DNA of 35,734 bases from Hyphomicrobiales bacterium. GTDB lineage: Bacteria > Pseudomonadota > Alphaproteobacteria > Rhizobiales > JAJFHB01. Both the position numbers and the translations under genes were made by a program. Shown here piece after piece: positions 17,455 through 25,931 of this stretch; position 1 is the first letter of the stretch, and each line of letters starts with the position of its first letter. The stretch spans positions 1-35,734 of the forward strand of contig JAJFHL010000177.1 of the NCBI GenBank assembly GCA_021775615.1, given 5' to 3'. The notes under the pieces were generated by a model, which saw nothing but the letters and a program-made list of their open reading frames with translations, was not told the origin of the DNA and did not search any database.

Positions 17455-19101
17455 ATGCTGAAGACCGCGACAGACACCGGACAAGGATCATCGTCCAGCT
17501 TCGATGTGATCGTCGTTGGCGCCGGATTTGCCGGCATGTACATGCTGCATCGTCTGCGTGCACAGGGGTTCTCGGTGAAGGTGCTGGAGGCGGCCGGCGA
17601 TGTCGGTGGCACCTGGTACTGGAACCGCTATCCCGGCGCCCGCTGTGACGTGGAAAGCATGTCCTACTCCTTTTCCTTCGACGACGACCTGCAGCAGGAA
17701 TGGAGCTGGAGCCAGCGTTACGCGCTGCAACCGGAAATTCTCGACTATGCCCGGCATGTTGCTGACCGTTTCGATCTCAGGCGCGACATCCAGTTCGACA
17801 CGCGAGTGTCCTCGGCCACCTTCGACGAGGCCGCGGGTCGGTGGGCCATCACCACCGACGGCGGCGAGACGCTCGACGCGGCGTTCTGCGTCATGGCGAC
17901 CGGATGTCTCTCGACGCCAAAGCTCCCGGAGGTGGACGGCATCAAGAATTTTAAGGGGCACTGCGTCCACACCGGCGACTGGCCGCACGAGGGCGTCGAC
18001 TTTGCAGGCAAACGGGTTGCTCTCATCGGCACCGGTGCCTCGGGTCTTCAGGCGATCCCGGTCATTGCCGAAGTGGCCGGCCATCTGACGGTCTTCCAGC
18101 GCACCGCCAATTTTTCCGTTCCCGCCTGGAACCGCCCGCTGACGGATGAGGAGGAGGCGGACTGGAAGAGCCGATACGACTACTGGCGCGGACGTGAGCG
18201 GCGCACCCATTCGGGCTTTCACAACGAGGGCGGACACCCTTCCGCCGCCGACCTCACGCACGACGAGCGCATTGCCGTTCTCGAAGAGCAGTGGAACAAG
18301 GGCGGCCTGCTCATGTGGAATGTCTTCTCCGACCTCATGATGAGCCGCGAGGCCAACGAAACCGCCGCCGAGTTCGTGCGCGACAAGATCCGCGCCACCG
18401 TCGAGGACCCTGACGTTGCCGAACTCCTGTGTCCGAAGACCCACCCCATGGGATCGAAGCGCCTGTGTGTCGATTCCAACTACTACGAGACCTTCAACCG
18501 CGACAATGTCGAACTGGTCGACATTTCCGAGCAACCGGTGGAGCGGATAACCGGACAGGGCCTTGTGCAGGGCGGCCGCGAGCACGGCTTCGACGTCATC
18601 GTCTTCGCGACAGGTTTCGACGCCATGACCGGCACCTTGCTCAAAATGGACATTCGCGGCCGCGGCGGGGAGGCGTTGCGGCAGAAGTGGCAGGACGGGC
18701 CGGTCAGTTATCTCGGCATTGCGATGGCCGGTTTTCCGAACCTCTTCACCATCACCGGACCCGGTAGTCCGTCGGTCATGAGCCACGTCCTCATGTCCCT
18801 GGAACTTCACGTCGACTGGATCACCGATTGTCTCGTGCACATGCGCGAAGCGGGCGTGGACGTGATCGAGGCGAGCGAAGAGGACGAGACACGATGGACC
18901 GACCACCTCAACGACGTGGTGGCGGGCACCTTCTATGTCGAAGCGGACTCCTGGTACATGGGCGCCAACGTTGAGGGCAAGCCGCGCGGGTTCATGCCCT
19001 ATATCGGCGGCGCCGGCAAATACCGCGAGATCTGCACCGACGTGGCGGCCGAGGGCTATCGCGGTTTCCGTTTTTCCAAAGCCTCCCAAGCCGTGGCCTA
19101 A
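17455..19101 (+). CDS. Type I Baeyer-Villiger / flavin-containing monooxygenase
   Basis: The 548-aa flavoenzyme has an FAD Rossmann motif GAGFAG at about residue 22, GDVGGTWYWNRYPGARCDVESMSYSFSF as in cyclohexanone and acetone monooxygenases, the Baeyer-Villiger fingerprint FKGHCVHTGDWP at about 166-177, and a second (NADPH) Rossmann motif GTGASG. DVIVFATGFDAMTG and ITGPGSPSVMSH complete the family pattern. It inserts oxygen into a ketone or aldehyde (or oxidises a heteroatom) with NADPH and O2. It lies 109 nt after the alcohol dehydrogenase, so an alcohol to ketone to ester route is plausible. It ends at a terminator shared with the convergent pot operon. Confidence 0.92.
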   Translation: MLKTATDTGQGSSSSFDVIVVGAGFAGMYMLHRLRAQGFSVKVLEAAGDVGGTWYWNRYPGARCDVESMSYSFSFDDDLQQEWSWSQRYALQPEILDYARHVADRFDLRRDIQFDTRVSSATFDEAAGRWAITTDGGETLDAAFCVMATGCLSTPKLPEVDGIKNFKGHCVHTGDWPHEGVDFAGKRVALIGTGASGLQAIPVIAEVAGHLTVFQRTANFSVPAWNRPLTDEEEADWKSRYDYWRGRERRTHSGFHNEGGHPSAADLTHDERIAVLEEQWNKGGLLMWNVFSDLMMSREANETAAEFVRDKIRATVEDPDVAELLCPKTHPMGSKRLCVDSNYYETFNRDNVELVDISEQPVERITGQGLVQGGREHGFDVIVFATGFDAMTGTLLKMDIRGRGGEALRQKWQDGPVSYLGIAMAGFPNLFTITGPGSPSVMSHVLMSLELHVDWITDCLVHMREAGVDVIEASEEDETRWTDHLNDVVAGTFYVEADSWYMGANVEGKPRGFMPYIGGAGKYREICTDVAAEGYRGFRFSKASQAVA

Positions 19102-19118
19102 CGTTCATTCCAGGCTGT

Positions 19119-19151
19119 GCCGGGAACGGTTGAGACAGTCCCGGCTATTTT
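19119..19151. terminator. Bidirectional terminator between BVMO and potC-like gene
   Basis: GCCGGGA (19119-19125) pairs with TCCCGGC (19139-19145), followed by TATTTT on the + strand. The hairpin overlaps the stop codon of the convergent permease gene. The + strand T tract is the better one. Confidence 0.6.
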
Positions 19152-19990
19152 CTCTCAGGCTCGTGCAACAGCCAGACCGAGATCACGATCAATACCAGCG
19201 ACACCAGGATGATGAGCGTGCCGACTGCATTGATTTCCGGCGTAATGCCGCGCCTGAGCGTCGACCAGATATACATCGGCAGGGTGTTCTCTCGGCCGGT
19301 CAGGAAGAATGTCACCGGGATTTCGTCGAACGACAGGGTGAAGCAGATCAGAGCGGTGCCGACAATTGCCGCCTTGATATTCGGCAGGGTGACGAAGAAG
19401 AACGTCTGAATCGGGTTGGCCCCGAGGTCGGCTGACGCCTCTTCCATGGAGCGCGGCAGCCTTTGCAGGCGGGCGAAGATCTGGGTGACCGTCACCGCCA
19501 GAAGCGCGGTGGCATGTCCGAGGATCACCGTCTCCAGGCTGAGATTGATGCCCATAATCCGGAACAGGTTGAGCATTGAAATGCCGGTAATGACGCCGGG
19601 CAGGGCGATCGGCATCAAGATCATCCGCCGGAACACGGTCTTTCCCGGAAAGTTGAGCCGGTCGAGGGCGAACGCCGCGGGAATGCCGATCACCAGGGTG
19701 ACCAGAACCGCGAAAGTGGCGACATAGATGGAGTTGCCAATGGCGTTCAACAGATCCGTGTTGTTCGCGACTTTCTCGTACCAATCGAGGGTGAAGCCGG
19801 TGAGCGGCAGGGTGAGGGTGCGGCTGTCATTGAAGCTGAAGACAACCAGCACCGCGATCGGCAGGTAGAGGAACGCCAGTACACAGCACGCCAGCGTGAC
19901 CAGAAAGCCCGAGCCTCCCCGTTCCGAAATCCGGTCGGCGAGTGTGAGTTTCGAGCCGCTCACTGCATCGATGTTTTCAACAACAGCCAT
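19145..19990 (-). CDS. potC: Pot-type ABC permease (PotC/PotI-like)
   Basis: This 281-aa inner-membrane permease shows FSFNDSRTLTLPLTGFTLDWYEKVANNTDLLNAIGNSIYVA near the N-terminus and the EAA loop EASADLGANPIQTFFFVTLPNIKAAIVGTALICFTLSFDEIPVTFFLTG, characteristic of PotC. It is the last gene of the leftward operon, 10 nt after potB. The family imports putrescine, spermidine and related cations, so the symbol marks family rather than proven substrate. Confidence 0.9.
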   Translation of the reverse strand: MAVVENIDAVSGSKLTLADRISERGGSGFLVTLACCVLAFLYLPIAVLVVFSFNDSRTLTLPLTGFTLDWYEKVANNTDLLNAIGNSIYVATFAVLVTLVIGIPAAFALDRLNFPGKTVFRRMILMPIALPGVITGISMLNLFRIMGINLSLETVILGHATALLAVTVTQIFARLQRLPRSMEEASADLGANPIQTFFFVTLPNIKAAIVGTALICFTLSFDEIPVTFFLTGRENTLPMYIWSTLRRGITPEINAVGTLIILVSLVLIVISVWLLHEPERK

Positions 19991-20000
19991 TGGTCAATCC

Positions 20001-20870
20001 TCACGCAATCTCAAGTTTGCCGGACCGCTGCAGCCGGTCGGAGAGGGAAATGATGGTCAAGACGACAACCAGCATTACAATCGAAAGGGCAGCGCCCAGG
20101 GGCCAGTTCAATGCCGCACCGAACTGGGCGGTGATGACGTTGGCGATCATGAAGCCATCCGGTCCGCCGACCAGGATCGGCGCGATGAAGTCGCCGAAGG
20201 TGAGGCAGAACGATATCGTCATGCCCGCCGCAATTCCCGGCGTCGACAGGGGCAGGGTGATCGACCAGAAGGTTCTAAGCGGTCTGACGCCCAGGTCCTT
20301 CGACGCTTCGATCAGGTTGCGCGGGATTTTCTCAAGCGACGCGTAGGCCGGCATCACGATGAACGGCACATAGATATAGGTGAGCGTCAGCACCATGGAG
20401 AACTGGTTGTAGAGGAAGATATCCGTCGGTTTGTCGAGAATTCCGGTCGTCACAAGGAACGAGTTGAGTATGCCCTCGCTGCCAAGAATGGTTTTCCACG
20501 TGTAGGCGCGCAGCAGATAGGACACCCACAAGGGCACGATGACGGCCATGTAGAGCAGGGCACGCATCCGGTTCGACCTGATCTTGAACACCAGGAAATA
20601 GGCGAACGGATAGCCCAGCAACGCGGAGAAGATCGCCACCATGATGGAGATTTTCGCAGTCCGCAGAAGCACCTGGTAGTACTGGGGATCGAGCAGCAGT
20701 TGCGCGTAATTACCGAACTGGAAGGCCGCTTCGAAGGTCGGAAACTTCTTCAGATAGAAGCTGTAGGTGAACATGATCAGATAGGGGATGAACAGGAACA
20801 CCAGCGCCCACAGGAGCGGCGGCGACAGAACCCCTATGGCGGCCAGCCGTTTGCGCGTTTGCAGCCTCAT
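20001..20870 (-). CDS. potB: Pot-type ABC permease (PotB/PotH-like)
   Basis: The 289-aa permease has a hydrophobic start (LLWALVFLFIPYLIMFTYSFYLKKFPTFEAAFQFGNYAQLLLDPQYYQVLLRTAKIS), the YLLRAYTWKTILGSEGILNSFL segment typical of PotB, and the coupling loop EASKDLGVRPLRTFWSITLPLSTPGIAAGMTISFCLTFGDFIAPILVGG. Its start overlaps the potA stop by 4 nt (ATGA), indicating coupled translation. Confidence 0.92.
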   Translation of the reverse strand: MRLQTRKRLAAIGVLSPPLLWALVFLFIPYLIMFTYSFYLKKFPTFEAAFQFGNYAQLLLDPQYYQVLLRTAKISIMVAIFSALLGYPFAYFLVFKIRSNRMRALLYMAVIVPLWVSYLLRAYTWKTILGSEGILNSFLVTTGILDKPTDIFLYNQFSMVLTLTYIYVPFIVMPAYASLEKIPRNLIEASKDLGVRPLRTFWSITLPLSTPGIAAGMTISFCLTFGDFIAPILVGGPDGFMIANVITAQFGAALNWPLGAALSIVMLVVVLTIISLSDRLQRSGKLEIA

Positions 20871-21973
20871 CGTGCTGCCTCATCCGCGAAGGTGTTGACG
20901 TTCGCCGGGTCCACCGCGACGGTCACCGCCGTGCCCCGCACCGGCAGGTCCGACTGGGCCGCCGTATTCGGTAGCATGAGGTCGACCATGAACGTGTCGC
21001 CGGAAGCGAGATCGACCGTCACCCGGGCGCTGTTGCCGTGAAACAGGGTCTCGCCCACGGTGCCTTTCAGGAGATTGGCCTTGGCATCGGATTTCTTGCC
21101 CGCCAGCAGTCGTGCTTTTTCCGGGCGGATCGTCATGCAGATCGCATCGCCGTCCGCATAGGCGGCACCGTTGCGCACCGCTTTGAGATGATCGGCGCCG
21201 TAATTGATGGTGATGTCTTTCGCGCCGCTGGCGGCAACATGGCCGCGCAGCACGTTTGAAGTGCCGATGAAACTTGCCACATAGGTGCTCGATGGGTGGT
21301 CGTAGAGTTCGGCCGGCGTGCCGCTCTGGGCAACCCTGCCGGCTTCCATCACCACCACCCGGTCCGACATCACAAGGGCTTCGGTCTGGTCATGGGTGAC
21401 CATGACGAATGTCAGACCGAGCCGCTGGTGCAGGTGGCGCAGCTCGACCCGCATGGCTTCGCGCAGGTTGGCGTCGAGAGCGGAGAGGGGCTCGTCGAGA
21501 AGCAACACCTGCGGCTCGCGGATGATCGCCCGGGTCAGCGCCACCCGCTGGCGCTCGCCTCCGGAAAGCTCATGCGGCTGCCGTTCGCCCTTGTCGCTCA
21601 TCTCGACAAGGTCGAGCGCCTTGCGGACCTTGTCGGCGATTTCGGCTTTCGGCATGCCGGCAATGCGCAGGCCGTATCCGACATTCTGCGACACGGTCAT
21701 GTGCGGAAACAGCGCGTAGTCCTGAAACACCATGTTGACCTGACGCCGATAGGGCGGCAGCTCGGTCACGTTCTGTCCGGCGAGGTAGATCGAACCTGCA
21801 TCTGGGCTCTCGAAGCCGGCCACCGTGCGCAGCACCGTTGTCTTGCCGCAGCCAGATGGCCCGAGCAGCGTGACGTACTCGCCCTCTTCGATGTCCAGGC
21901 TGACATCGTCCACCGCGACCACGCCGCCGGGGAAGGTCTTCCTCAATCTGTCCAGTTGAATAATGCTGCCCAT
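20867..21973 (-). CDS. potA: Pot-type ABC importer ATPase (PotA-like)
   Basis: The 368-aa ATPase is read from the ATG at 21973 (MGSIIQLDRLRKTF), with AAGGTG upstream; a longer frame to 22021 crosses the terminator and is not supported. Walker A is GPSGCGKTT, the Q-loop is VFQDYALFPHMTV, the signature is LSGGERQRVALTRAI, Walker B is VLLLDEPLSALD and the switch His lies in VTHDQTEA; all are canonical. A TOBE-type regulatory domain fills residues about 240-368 (MTIRPEKARLL...GTVGETLFHGNSARVTVDL). It energises import by PotB and PotC, and lies downstream of the binding protein across an intrinsic terminator. Confidence 0.93.
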   Translation of the reverse strand: MGSIIQLDRLRKTFPGGVVAVDDVSLDIEEGEYVTLLGPSGCGKTTVLRTVAGFESPDAGSIYLAGQNVTELPPYRRQVNMVFQDYALFPHMTVSQNVGYGLRIAGMPKAEIADKVRKALDLVEMSDKGERQPHELSGGERQRVALTRAIIREPQVLLLDEPLSALDANLREAMRVELRHLHQRLGLTFVMVTHDQTEALVMSDRVVVMEAGRVAQSGTPAELYDHPSSTYVASFIGTSNVLRGHVAASGAKDITINYGADHLKAVRNGAAYADGDAICMTIRPEKARLLAGKKSDAKANLLKGTVGETLFHGNSARVTVDLASGDTFMVDLMLPNTAAQSDLPVRGTAVTVAVDPANVNTFADEAAR

Positions 21974-21992
21974 GGCGTTCAAGTCACCTTTT

Positions 21993-22042
21993 GATCGAAA
22001 AAGTGGTGCCGGACGGGGCACTAAGGCCTTCCGTCCGGCACC
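21993..22042 (-). terminator. Intercistronic terminator between potD- and potA-like genes
   Basis: A perfect 12-bp stem (GGTGCCGGACGG at 22005-22016 with CCGTCCGGCACC at 22031-22042) and a 14-nt loop are followed, in the leftward direction of transcription, by ACTTTTTCG. This is a complete intrinsic terminator placed 11 nt after the potD stop. Partial read-through would give more binding protein than transporter. Confidence 0.82.
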
Positions 22043-22052
22043 CTCGGGAGTG

Positions 22053-23123
22053 TTAGTTGGCGGACTTAACCGCGTTCCAGGCGTTGGTGTAATGCTCGAG
22101 CCGTGCGCCGAGATTCACCCACAGGAGCAGGCTGTCCAGATAGTCCGGATCGTCCTGGTGCAGTTTGGTGAACTGCTCTGGGGACATGCACTTCTTGGCC
22201 GCCACCGGGTTGGACGAGGAGTATCCATTGTAGTTGGACATGCCGCACTGGCCGTGCTCGGAAATCGCCATGTTGAGGAACTTGTAGACGCATTCCGTGT
22301 TGGCGGTGCCCTTGACGACCATCCAGGAGTCCATCCAGCCTTCCGCGCCTTCTTCGGGAATGAACTCCTTGACCGGAATGTTCTTCTCGGCCAGCAGGTT
22401 CGACTGATAGCCGCCCCATGTGTTGGAGATCCACACCTCGCCACCGGCATAGAGGTCGACCAGTTCGCCGGCGGTCGACCAGTATTTGCGGACCAGCGGT
22501 TTCTGCTCGATCAGCTTGGCCTTTGCCGCGTCCAACTCGGTATCATTCAGTTCGTAGATGTTCATCGTGCCCATGACGCGGGCCGCGACATAGAGCGAAC
22601 TCTTGTCGTCCCAAAGCGAGATCTTGCCCTTGTATTTCGGATCCCAAAGAGCTTTCAGCGATGTCGGCGCATCGGCTTCTGAGATCTTGTCGGTCCGGTA
22701 CATGAACGGGATCGATCCCCACGAGAATGGAACGCCATAGACCTTGCCGTCGTGGTTGATGCCATCGGCCGTGCTGAATTTCTCGTAGATTTCACTGAAG
22801 CGCGGAACCTTCGACGTATCGATTTCTTCGACGAAGCCGGCTTCGATCATGATCTTGGTGGTATCGATGGACGGCGAGATCATGTCGTAGACGCCGCCGC
22901 CGGCAGCAAGCTTCGGCGCGAAATCGTCGTTCGATCCGACATAGGTGGCGGAGACTTCACAGCCGGACTCTTCTTCGAACTGTTTGACGAAGCTGTCATC
23001 CGCATAACCTTCCCAGGTCAGCAGATTGACCTGGCCGGCGCTCCACGCGCTGGAGGCAAAAATGCAGCTTGCAGCGGTCATCGCCACTGTCGATTTAAGA
23101 AGTTTTTTCACGCGATTACTCAT
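22053..23123 (-). CDS. potD: Periplasmic binding protein, spermidine/putrescine (PotD/PotF) type
   Basis: This 356-aa exported protein has a signal peptide (LLKSTVAMTAASCIFASSAWSA) and the PotD-type start GQVNLLTWEGYADDSFVKQFEEESGCEVSATYVGSNDDFAPKLAAGGGVYDMISPS. GVPFSWGSIPFMYRTDKI and EVWISNTWGGYQSNLLAEKNIPVKEFIPEEGAEGWMDSWMVVKG are further family segments. A strong GGGAGA ribosome site precedes the ATG at 23123. It is first of the pot genes and 136 nt after the sigma-54 activator. I found no good sigma-54 promoter in that gap, so it is either read through from the ligase operon or has an unseen sigma-70 promoter. Confidence 0.9.
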   Translation of the reverse strand: MSNRVKKLLKSTVAMTAASCIFASSAWSAGQVNLLTWEGYADDSFVKQFEEESGCEVSATYVGSNDDFAPKLAAGGGVYDMISPSIDTTKIMIEAGFVEEIDTSKVPRFSEIYEKFSTADGINHDGKVYGVPFSWGSIPFMYRTDKISEADAPTSLKALWDPKYKGKISLWDDKSSLYVAARVMGTMNIYELNDTELDAAKAKLIEQKPLVRKYWSTAGELVDLYAGGEVWISNTWGGYQSNLLAEKNIPVKEFIPEEGAEGWMDSWMVVKGTANTECVYKFLNMAISEHGQCGMSNYNGYSSSNPVAAKKCMSPEQFTKLHQDDPDYLDSLLLWVNLGARLEHYTNAWNAVKSAN

Positions 23124-23259
23124 TTCATTTTCTCCCTTTTCAAGAGTTGCGTCCGCTGCCTTGTGGCATGCTTTCTTTTCGCTCTTGCCCCGTTGGAAAC
23201 CACCCCTTGCCTATGCAGACGCTGAACAATAGACCCGGCACCCCGCGGTTTCGGTTGGA

Positions 23260-24747
23260 TCAGTCTTTCGTCGTTGATTGCTCCTGTCGTTGTTGTGTCT
23301 TGCGCACGATCGTTCCGATATCCACGCCCAGCGCCTTGGCGGCTTTTCGTTTCGAGCCGTGGTGCGATATCGCCGCGTCGATGATCCGGCCTTCATAGCC
23401 TTTGACCAGCTCTTTCAGGGTCGCATCGTTGTTCTGTGACCATGCTTCGGGCGGCACTGTCGGCTTCGAAACCTTCGCTCCCGATGGCGCCGTCGCCGTC
23501 CTTGCTGTGTCCAGTATGTGCGGCGGCAAATGCGACGGGTCGGCTTCCTGATCGGCCATCACTGCCAGACCCTGGACGATGTTGGACAGCTCACGGATGT
23601 TGCCGGGATACTGGTAGGCGTTGAGCGCCGCGCGGCAGGCTTCGTTGACGCCAATGGGACGCTTGCGCGCCCTGGCGCAGCGGGCGGCGAAATAGTCGAT
23701 CAGGTGATCGATCAGCCCGGGCTGCTCGCGCAACGGCGGCACTTCAAGCGTGATTACGCTCAACCGGTAGAACAGGTCGCGGCGGAACCGGCCGCTGTCG
23801 ACCATTTCCAGAAGATCCCGGTTGGTCGCCGCGATGACACAGGTTTCGATATGCTGGGATGTGTGCGATCCGATCTTCTGCACCATCCCGTCTTCCAGGA
23901 ACCGCAACAGCTTGGCCTGCGACAGAGGCGGGATTTCGCCCACTTCATCGAGGAACAGTATTCCGCCGCGTGCCGCCTGGATGAGGCCCTTCTTGCCCGA
24001 CGACACGGCGCCGGTGAAGGCGCCGCGCTCATAGCCGAACATTTCCGATTCAAACAGGTTTTCCGGGATCGACCCGCAGTTCACATGAATGAACGGTGCG
24101 GTCTTGTTCTGGGTCACCTGGTGGAAGTGTTTGGCGAGTTCGGTCTTGCCGGTGCCGGATTCGCCGATCAGCAGGATGCGAGCTCCATTGCGGATCGCGC
24201 GACAGCCGTTTACCAGCAGCCCTCCAATCGCGGGTGACAGGCGGGACTGAGTGGTGAAGTCAGGGGTGGTTTCGGCGTCGGCGGCGAATTTGAACACGCC
24301 GCGTGCCGACGGAGCTTCGGCGACCTGCCGCTGGTGATCCAGAAGCTCCAGATCCCTGTGCACGAAGACCGTGAAACAGGGCTGGTGCTGGGCGTCGCGC
24401 ACGAACCGCACCGAGGTGAGCACCGCCTGCCGGCTCTGGCCGAGGGTCAGGCAGTCCTTGCGCTTGCGGTCATGGAACGCATCGGTCATCGCGGTCCAGT
24501 CGATGCTGCTGCGCTTGGCCAGCGCACCGAGCGAGAGGCCGGTGATCTGCTCGCGGCGGATGCCGTTGATGGTTTCGGCGGCGGTATTGGAAAACACCAC
24601 CGTTCCCGATGGGTCCGCCAGAATGATGCCGTCGGGCAGGGCATCTAGGAGCGCGAGTCCTGCCGGGTCCTTGAGCAGGGTCGCAAGACCCGCCTCGTCA
24701 ATCGTGGTGAGGCCCGAAGATCTGTCGGTGGCGCTAAATCGCATCAT
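23260..24747 (-). CDS. Sigma-54-dependent activator: PAS, AAA+, Fis-type HTH
   Basis: The 495-aa activator has an N-terminal PAS domain (about residues 33-140, DALPDGIILADPSGTVVFSNTAAETINGI), a AAA+ domain with Walker A GESGTGKT (195-202), the sigma-54 contact loop GAFTGA (242-247) and Walker B LFLDE (264-268), and a C-terminal Fis-type helix-turn-helix (HHGSKRKAAKALGVDIGTIVRKTQ). There is no receiver domain, so it responds to a ligand or partner protein rather than a sensor kinase. GGAGG precedes the ATG at 24747; the start overlaps the end of the PAS-only gene by 14 nt. It probably drives the sigma-54 promoter at 29747-29761 in front of its own operon. Confidence 0.92.
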   Translation of the reverse strand: MMRFSATDRSSGLTTIDEAGLATLLKDPAGLALLDALPDGIILADPSGTVVFSNTAAETINGIRREQITGLSLGALAKRSSIDWTAMTDAFHDRKRKDCLTLGQSRQAVLTSVRFVRDAQHQPCFTVFVHRDLELLDHQRQVAEAPSARGVFKFAADAETTPDFTTQSRLSPAIGGLLVNGCRAIRNGARILLIGESGTGKTELAKHFHQVTQNKTAPFIHVNCGSIPENLFESEMFGYERGAFTGAVSSGKKGLIQAARGGILFLDEVGEIPPLSQAKLLRFLEDGMVQKIGSHTSQHIETCVIAATNRDLLEMVDSGRFRRDLFYRLSVITLEVPPLREQPGLIDHLIDYFAARCARARKRPIGVNEACRAALNAYQYPGNIRELSNIVQGLAVMADQEADPSHLPPHILDTARTATAPSGAKVSKPTVPPEAWSQNNDATLKELVKGYEGRIIDAAISHHGSKRKAAKALGVDIGTIVRKTQQRQEQSTTKD

Positions 24748-25903
24748 GCGCGCCTCCGTTCACCGGATCGGTGCGCACCCGCAGCGTCATGACGGCGCGC
24801 ATGTCGTTTCCCTCGTTGCCGAGCGCGGCTATGCGCGCGTCGCAGGTTCTGACCGATCCGTTCGCGCAGGTCACCTGCAACGCGGAGTCCGCTGCCGATG
24901 AAGCAAGCCGCATGTCGCTGACCATGGCGGCAACCGGCTTGTCGCCGCGGACAATCGCCGAGATGTCGCGGCCGAGTTGGCTGTCGACGGGCCAGCCGAA
25001 GCACCACTCGAAGGCGGGATTGGCAGCCTCGAGCACGCCGTCCTCGCGCAGCACCAGGATCGGATCGGGTGCGGCGCTCAGAATGTCGCGCATGGCATCG
25101 AGGCGGTCGGAGAGTTCTTTCTCCTTGCGCTTATGGCCGGAGAGGTCGCGCACATTGCCCCACATGCGCAACAGATGCCCGTTTTCGATCTGGCCGCGCA
25201 CGTCGTTCTCGGCATGGATCTCGGTGCCGTCATAAAGATAGTCGAGCGAGGGCGCGCCATCGATGTTGAACCGGGCATCGAGCAGAATGCGCACGAAGTC
25301 CTCGTTCTCCGTGTTGCGGCGGAACACTTCGCGGACGTCCTGCTCGTTGAATTCGACGCCTGAGGGGTATTCGTACAATCTCGCCATCGCGTCATTGCAC
25401 AGACGCCAACTGCACTGGTTCTCGAACATCTGGCGGATCACTTCGTCTTCAGGTGCGGTGAGGTCGACCGGCTCGAAGAACTCGATGCACCAGCAGGCAT
25501 CGCGGGCCGGCTGCACAAAGCCGCGCAACACCTCGTTGTCGCGCTCGAGCTGATGCAGCCGCTGGAACACACCGCCAAGGCGTGTCTTCACCGTGCACAA
25601 TCCGCTTTCCCTGCCCTCGGTGGAGACGCTGCCGGTGTTGGCGGTGACGTCGAGAAGGCTCCCGTCGCGGTGGCGCATCTGCAGCACCATGTCCTGCGAG
25701 GCGCCGTCCGCCGGACACCTGGCAACAAGGTCGCGCAGGGTCTCCGCCGAACGGGTCGTGTAGATCTGCTCGATGCTGGCGCCCACCAGATCGCGATCGC
25801 CATAGCCCAGCAGTTCTGACTGGGTGCGGTTGCACACCTCAACCCTGCCGTCATGCCCGATCACGTCATAAAGAACGGGGGCGGTATCCCAGTGATGGTC
25901 CAT
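24734..25903 (-). CDS. PAS-domain protein without output domain
   Basis: The 389-aa protein is read from the ATG at 25903 (MDHHWDTAPVLYDVIGHDGRVEVCN); the frame stays open further upstream only inside the PhyH gene. A first PAS domain covers residues about 1-110 (NRTQSELLGYGDRDLVGASIEQIYTTRSAETLRDLV, then RHRDGSLLDVTAN). A middle PAS-like segment ends in GNVRDLSGHKRKEKELSDRLDAM, a typical PAC plus coiled linker. A last PAS covers about 260-385 (ILSAAPDPILVLREDGVLEAANPAFEWCFGWP). No kinase, cyclase, EAL or DNA-binding domain follows. Because it overlaps the sigma-54 activator gene, it is likely a partner sensor that acts on that activator by protein contact; this is inference. Confidence 0.82.
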   Translation of the reverse strand: MDHHWDTAPVLYDVIGHDGRVEVCNRTQSELLGYGDRDLVGASIEQIYTTRSAETLRDLVARCPADGASQDMVLQMRHRDGSLLDVTANTGSVSTEGRESGLCTVKTRLGGVFQRLHQLERDNEVLRGFVQPARDACWCIEFFEPVDLTAPEDEVIRQMFENQCSWRLCNDAMARLYEYPSGVEFNEQDVREVFRRNTENEDFVRILLDARFNIDGAPSLDYLYDGTEIHAENDVRGQIENGHLLRMWGNVRDLSGHKRKEKELSDRLDAMRDILSAAPDPILVLREDGVLEAANPAFEWCFGWPVDSQLGRDISAIVRGDKPVAAMVSDMRLASSAADSALQVTCANGSVRTCDARIAALGNEGNDMRAVMTLRVRTDPVNGGAHDAI

Positions 25904-25931
25904 CAAGCGCCTGTCTTGCTCCCTCTCAAAA

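Noticed and set aside
23124-23259. A sigma-54 promoter in front of the potD-like gene
   Set aside because: Expected because an activator gene is adjacent, but no GG-N10-GC pair with flanking consensus was found on the minus strand.
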